NCBI GenBank assembly: GCA_022071955.1
Contig: JAJVIM010000011.1
Span: 186,001-250,000, forward strand
Source of the DNA: Anaerolineae bacterium
GTDB taxonomy: Bacteria > Chloroflexota > Anaerolineae > 4572-78 > J111
Length of the DNA stretch: 64,000 bases
Direction: 5' to 3'
The translations under genes and the position numbers were made by a program. Positions 63,783-64,000 of the stretch are shown one piece after another. Positions within the stretch are counted from its first letter, which is position 1. Every line of letters begins with the position of its first letter. A model generated the notes under the pieces. It saw only the letters and a list, made by a program, of their open reading frames with translations. It ran no database searches and was not told the DNA's origin.

Positions 63783-64000
63783 ATGAAAAGACTTGTAGTA
63801 CTTGGCGCCGGCACGGCCGGCACAATGGTCGTCAACAAACTCAGCCACGAGCTCAACCGTGACGAATGGAAAATTACCATTGTTGATCAGGATGAAACCC
63901 ACTACTACCAACCCGGTTTCCTCTTTATCCCCTTTGGCATTTACGGCCCCAACGACGTTATCAAACCCAAACGAGATTTCATCCCCGCCGGCGTGGAAAT
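63783..64000 (+). CDS. Sulfide:quinone oxidoreductase-like FAD flavoprotein, N-terminal part
   Basis: The gene continues past the right edge; 72 residues are visible. MKRLVVLGAGTAGTMVVNKLSHELN is the FAD-binding Rossmann signature (G-x-G-x-x-G). ITIVDQDETHYYQPGFLFIPFGIYGPNDVIKP matches the Y-QPG region of sulfide:quinone oxidoreductases and related flavocytochrome/NDH-2 proteins. AAAGGAGCTTAAAA gives a strong ribosome binding site. SQR oxidises sulfide and passes electrons to quinone at the membrane. The catalytic Cys positions lie outside the window, so the SQR assignment rests on the N-terminus only. Confidence 0.82.
   Translation, partial: MKRLVVLGAGTAGTMVVNKLSHELNRDEWKITIVDQDETHYYQPGFLFIPFGIYGPNDVIKPKRDFIPAGVE

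Noticed and set aside
1-64000. tRNA and rRNA genes
   Set aside because: No CCA-ended cloverleaf, anticodon-arm pattern or rRNA core sequence was recognised by eye. A tRNA scan would be needed to exclude a divergent tRNA.

Overview
The window (64 kb, GC-rich, most genes on the minus strand) looks like a chromosome segment of a Chloroflexota bacterium, probably of the Anaerolineae type. This is inferred from gene content, not from a marker gene. The clues are a Tad pilus cluster with a receiver-fused CpaE/TadZ and no outer-membrane secretin, secreted proteins with Thr/Pro linkers, a secreted protein ending in FLPVVLKN, an NMT1/THI5-type ABC transporter resembling the RibXY group, and many short dispersed repeats. 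No rRNA, tRNA or CRISPR was found.

Layout. (1) 1-21125, minus strand: a Tad/Flp pilus region. In transcription order it holds a giant TadE-anchored surface protein, a secreted beta-propeller-like protein, a membrane-anchored unknown, TadE, a TadG with a split von Willebrand A domain, CpaB, TadZ, TadA, TadB and TadC, then DUF192, ComF and the start of the ribosome hibernation factor HPF. (2) 21308-24089: a cytoplasmic DegS/LiaS-like kinase, a NarL-type response regulator and a second kinase-like protein whose phosphoacceptor His is replaced by Glu. (3) 24251-54184: about 30 kb of almost only polytopic membrane proteins. These are many GT-C-like glycosyltransferases, two tandem O-antigen ligase/TPR proteins, a phosphoethanolamine-transferase-like sulfatase, a YfhO-like protein and two membrane-anchored SGNH proteins. 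A polyprenol-phosphate mannose synthase-like enzyme at the head of the series could supply the lipid-linked sugar donor. (4) 54487-59610, plus strand: an esterase, then an IclR-HTH/PNPOx-like fusion regulator followed by an ABC transporter (ATPase, permease, lipoprotein) of the thiamine-precursor/riboflavin type. (5) 59771-62520: an SH3/PA14 lipoprotein and a pentapeptide-repeat protein. (6) 62867-64000: a palindrome-rich control region, a HTH/PocR regulator and the start of a sulfide:quinone oxidoreductase-like flavoprotein.

The most unusual feature is a set of heptanucleotide tandem arrays. Their unit sequences differ (ATTACGA, GAATGAC, GTTGCGT, GATTTTC, ATCCTTC and others) but the period is always 7 bp. 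Several lie inside the glycosyltransferase genes and are read through in frame, giving 7-residue peptide repeats such as NYELRIT in loops between membrane helices. Others sit directly before start codons. Other candidates for new biology are the HTH/PNPOx regulator with an inverted repeat over its promoter, the His-to-Glu kinase-like protein, the giant TadE surface protein and the ATGCAT/GTGACA operator array before the PocR-SQR pair.

All functional names come from reading translated sequence and motifs by eye. No database search or structure prediction was run.
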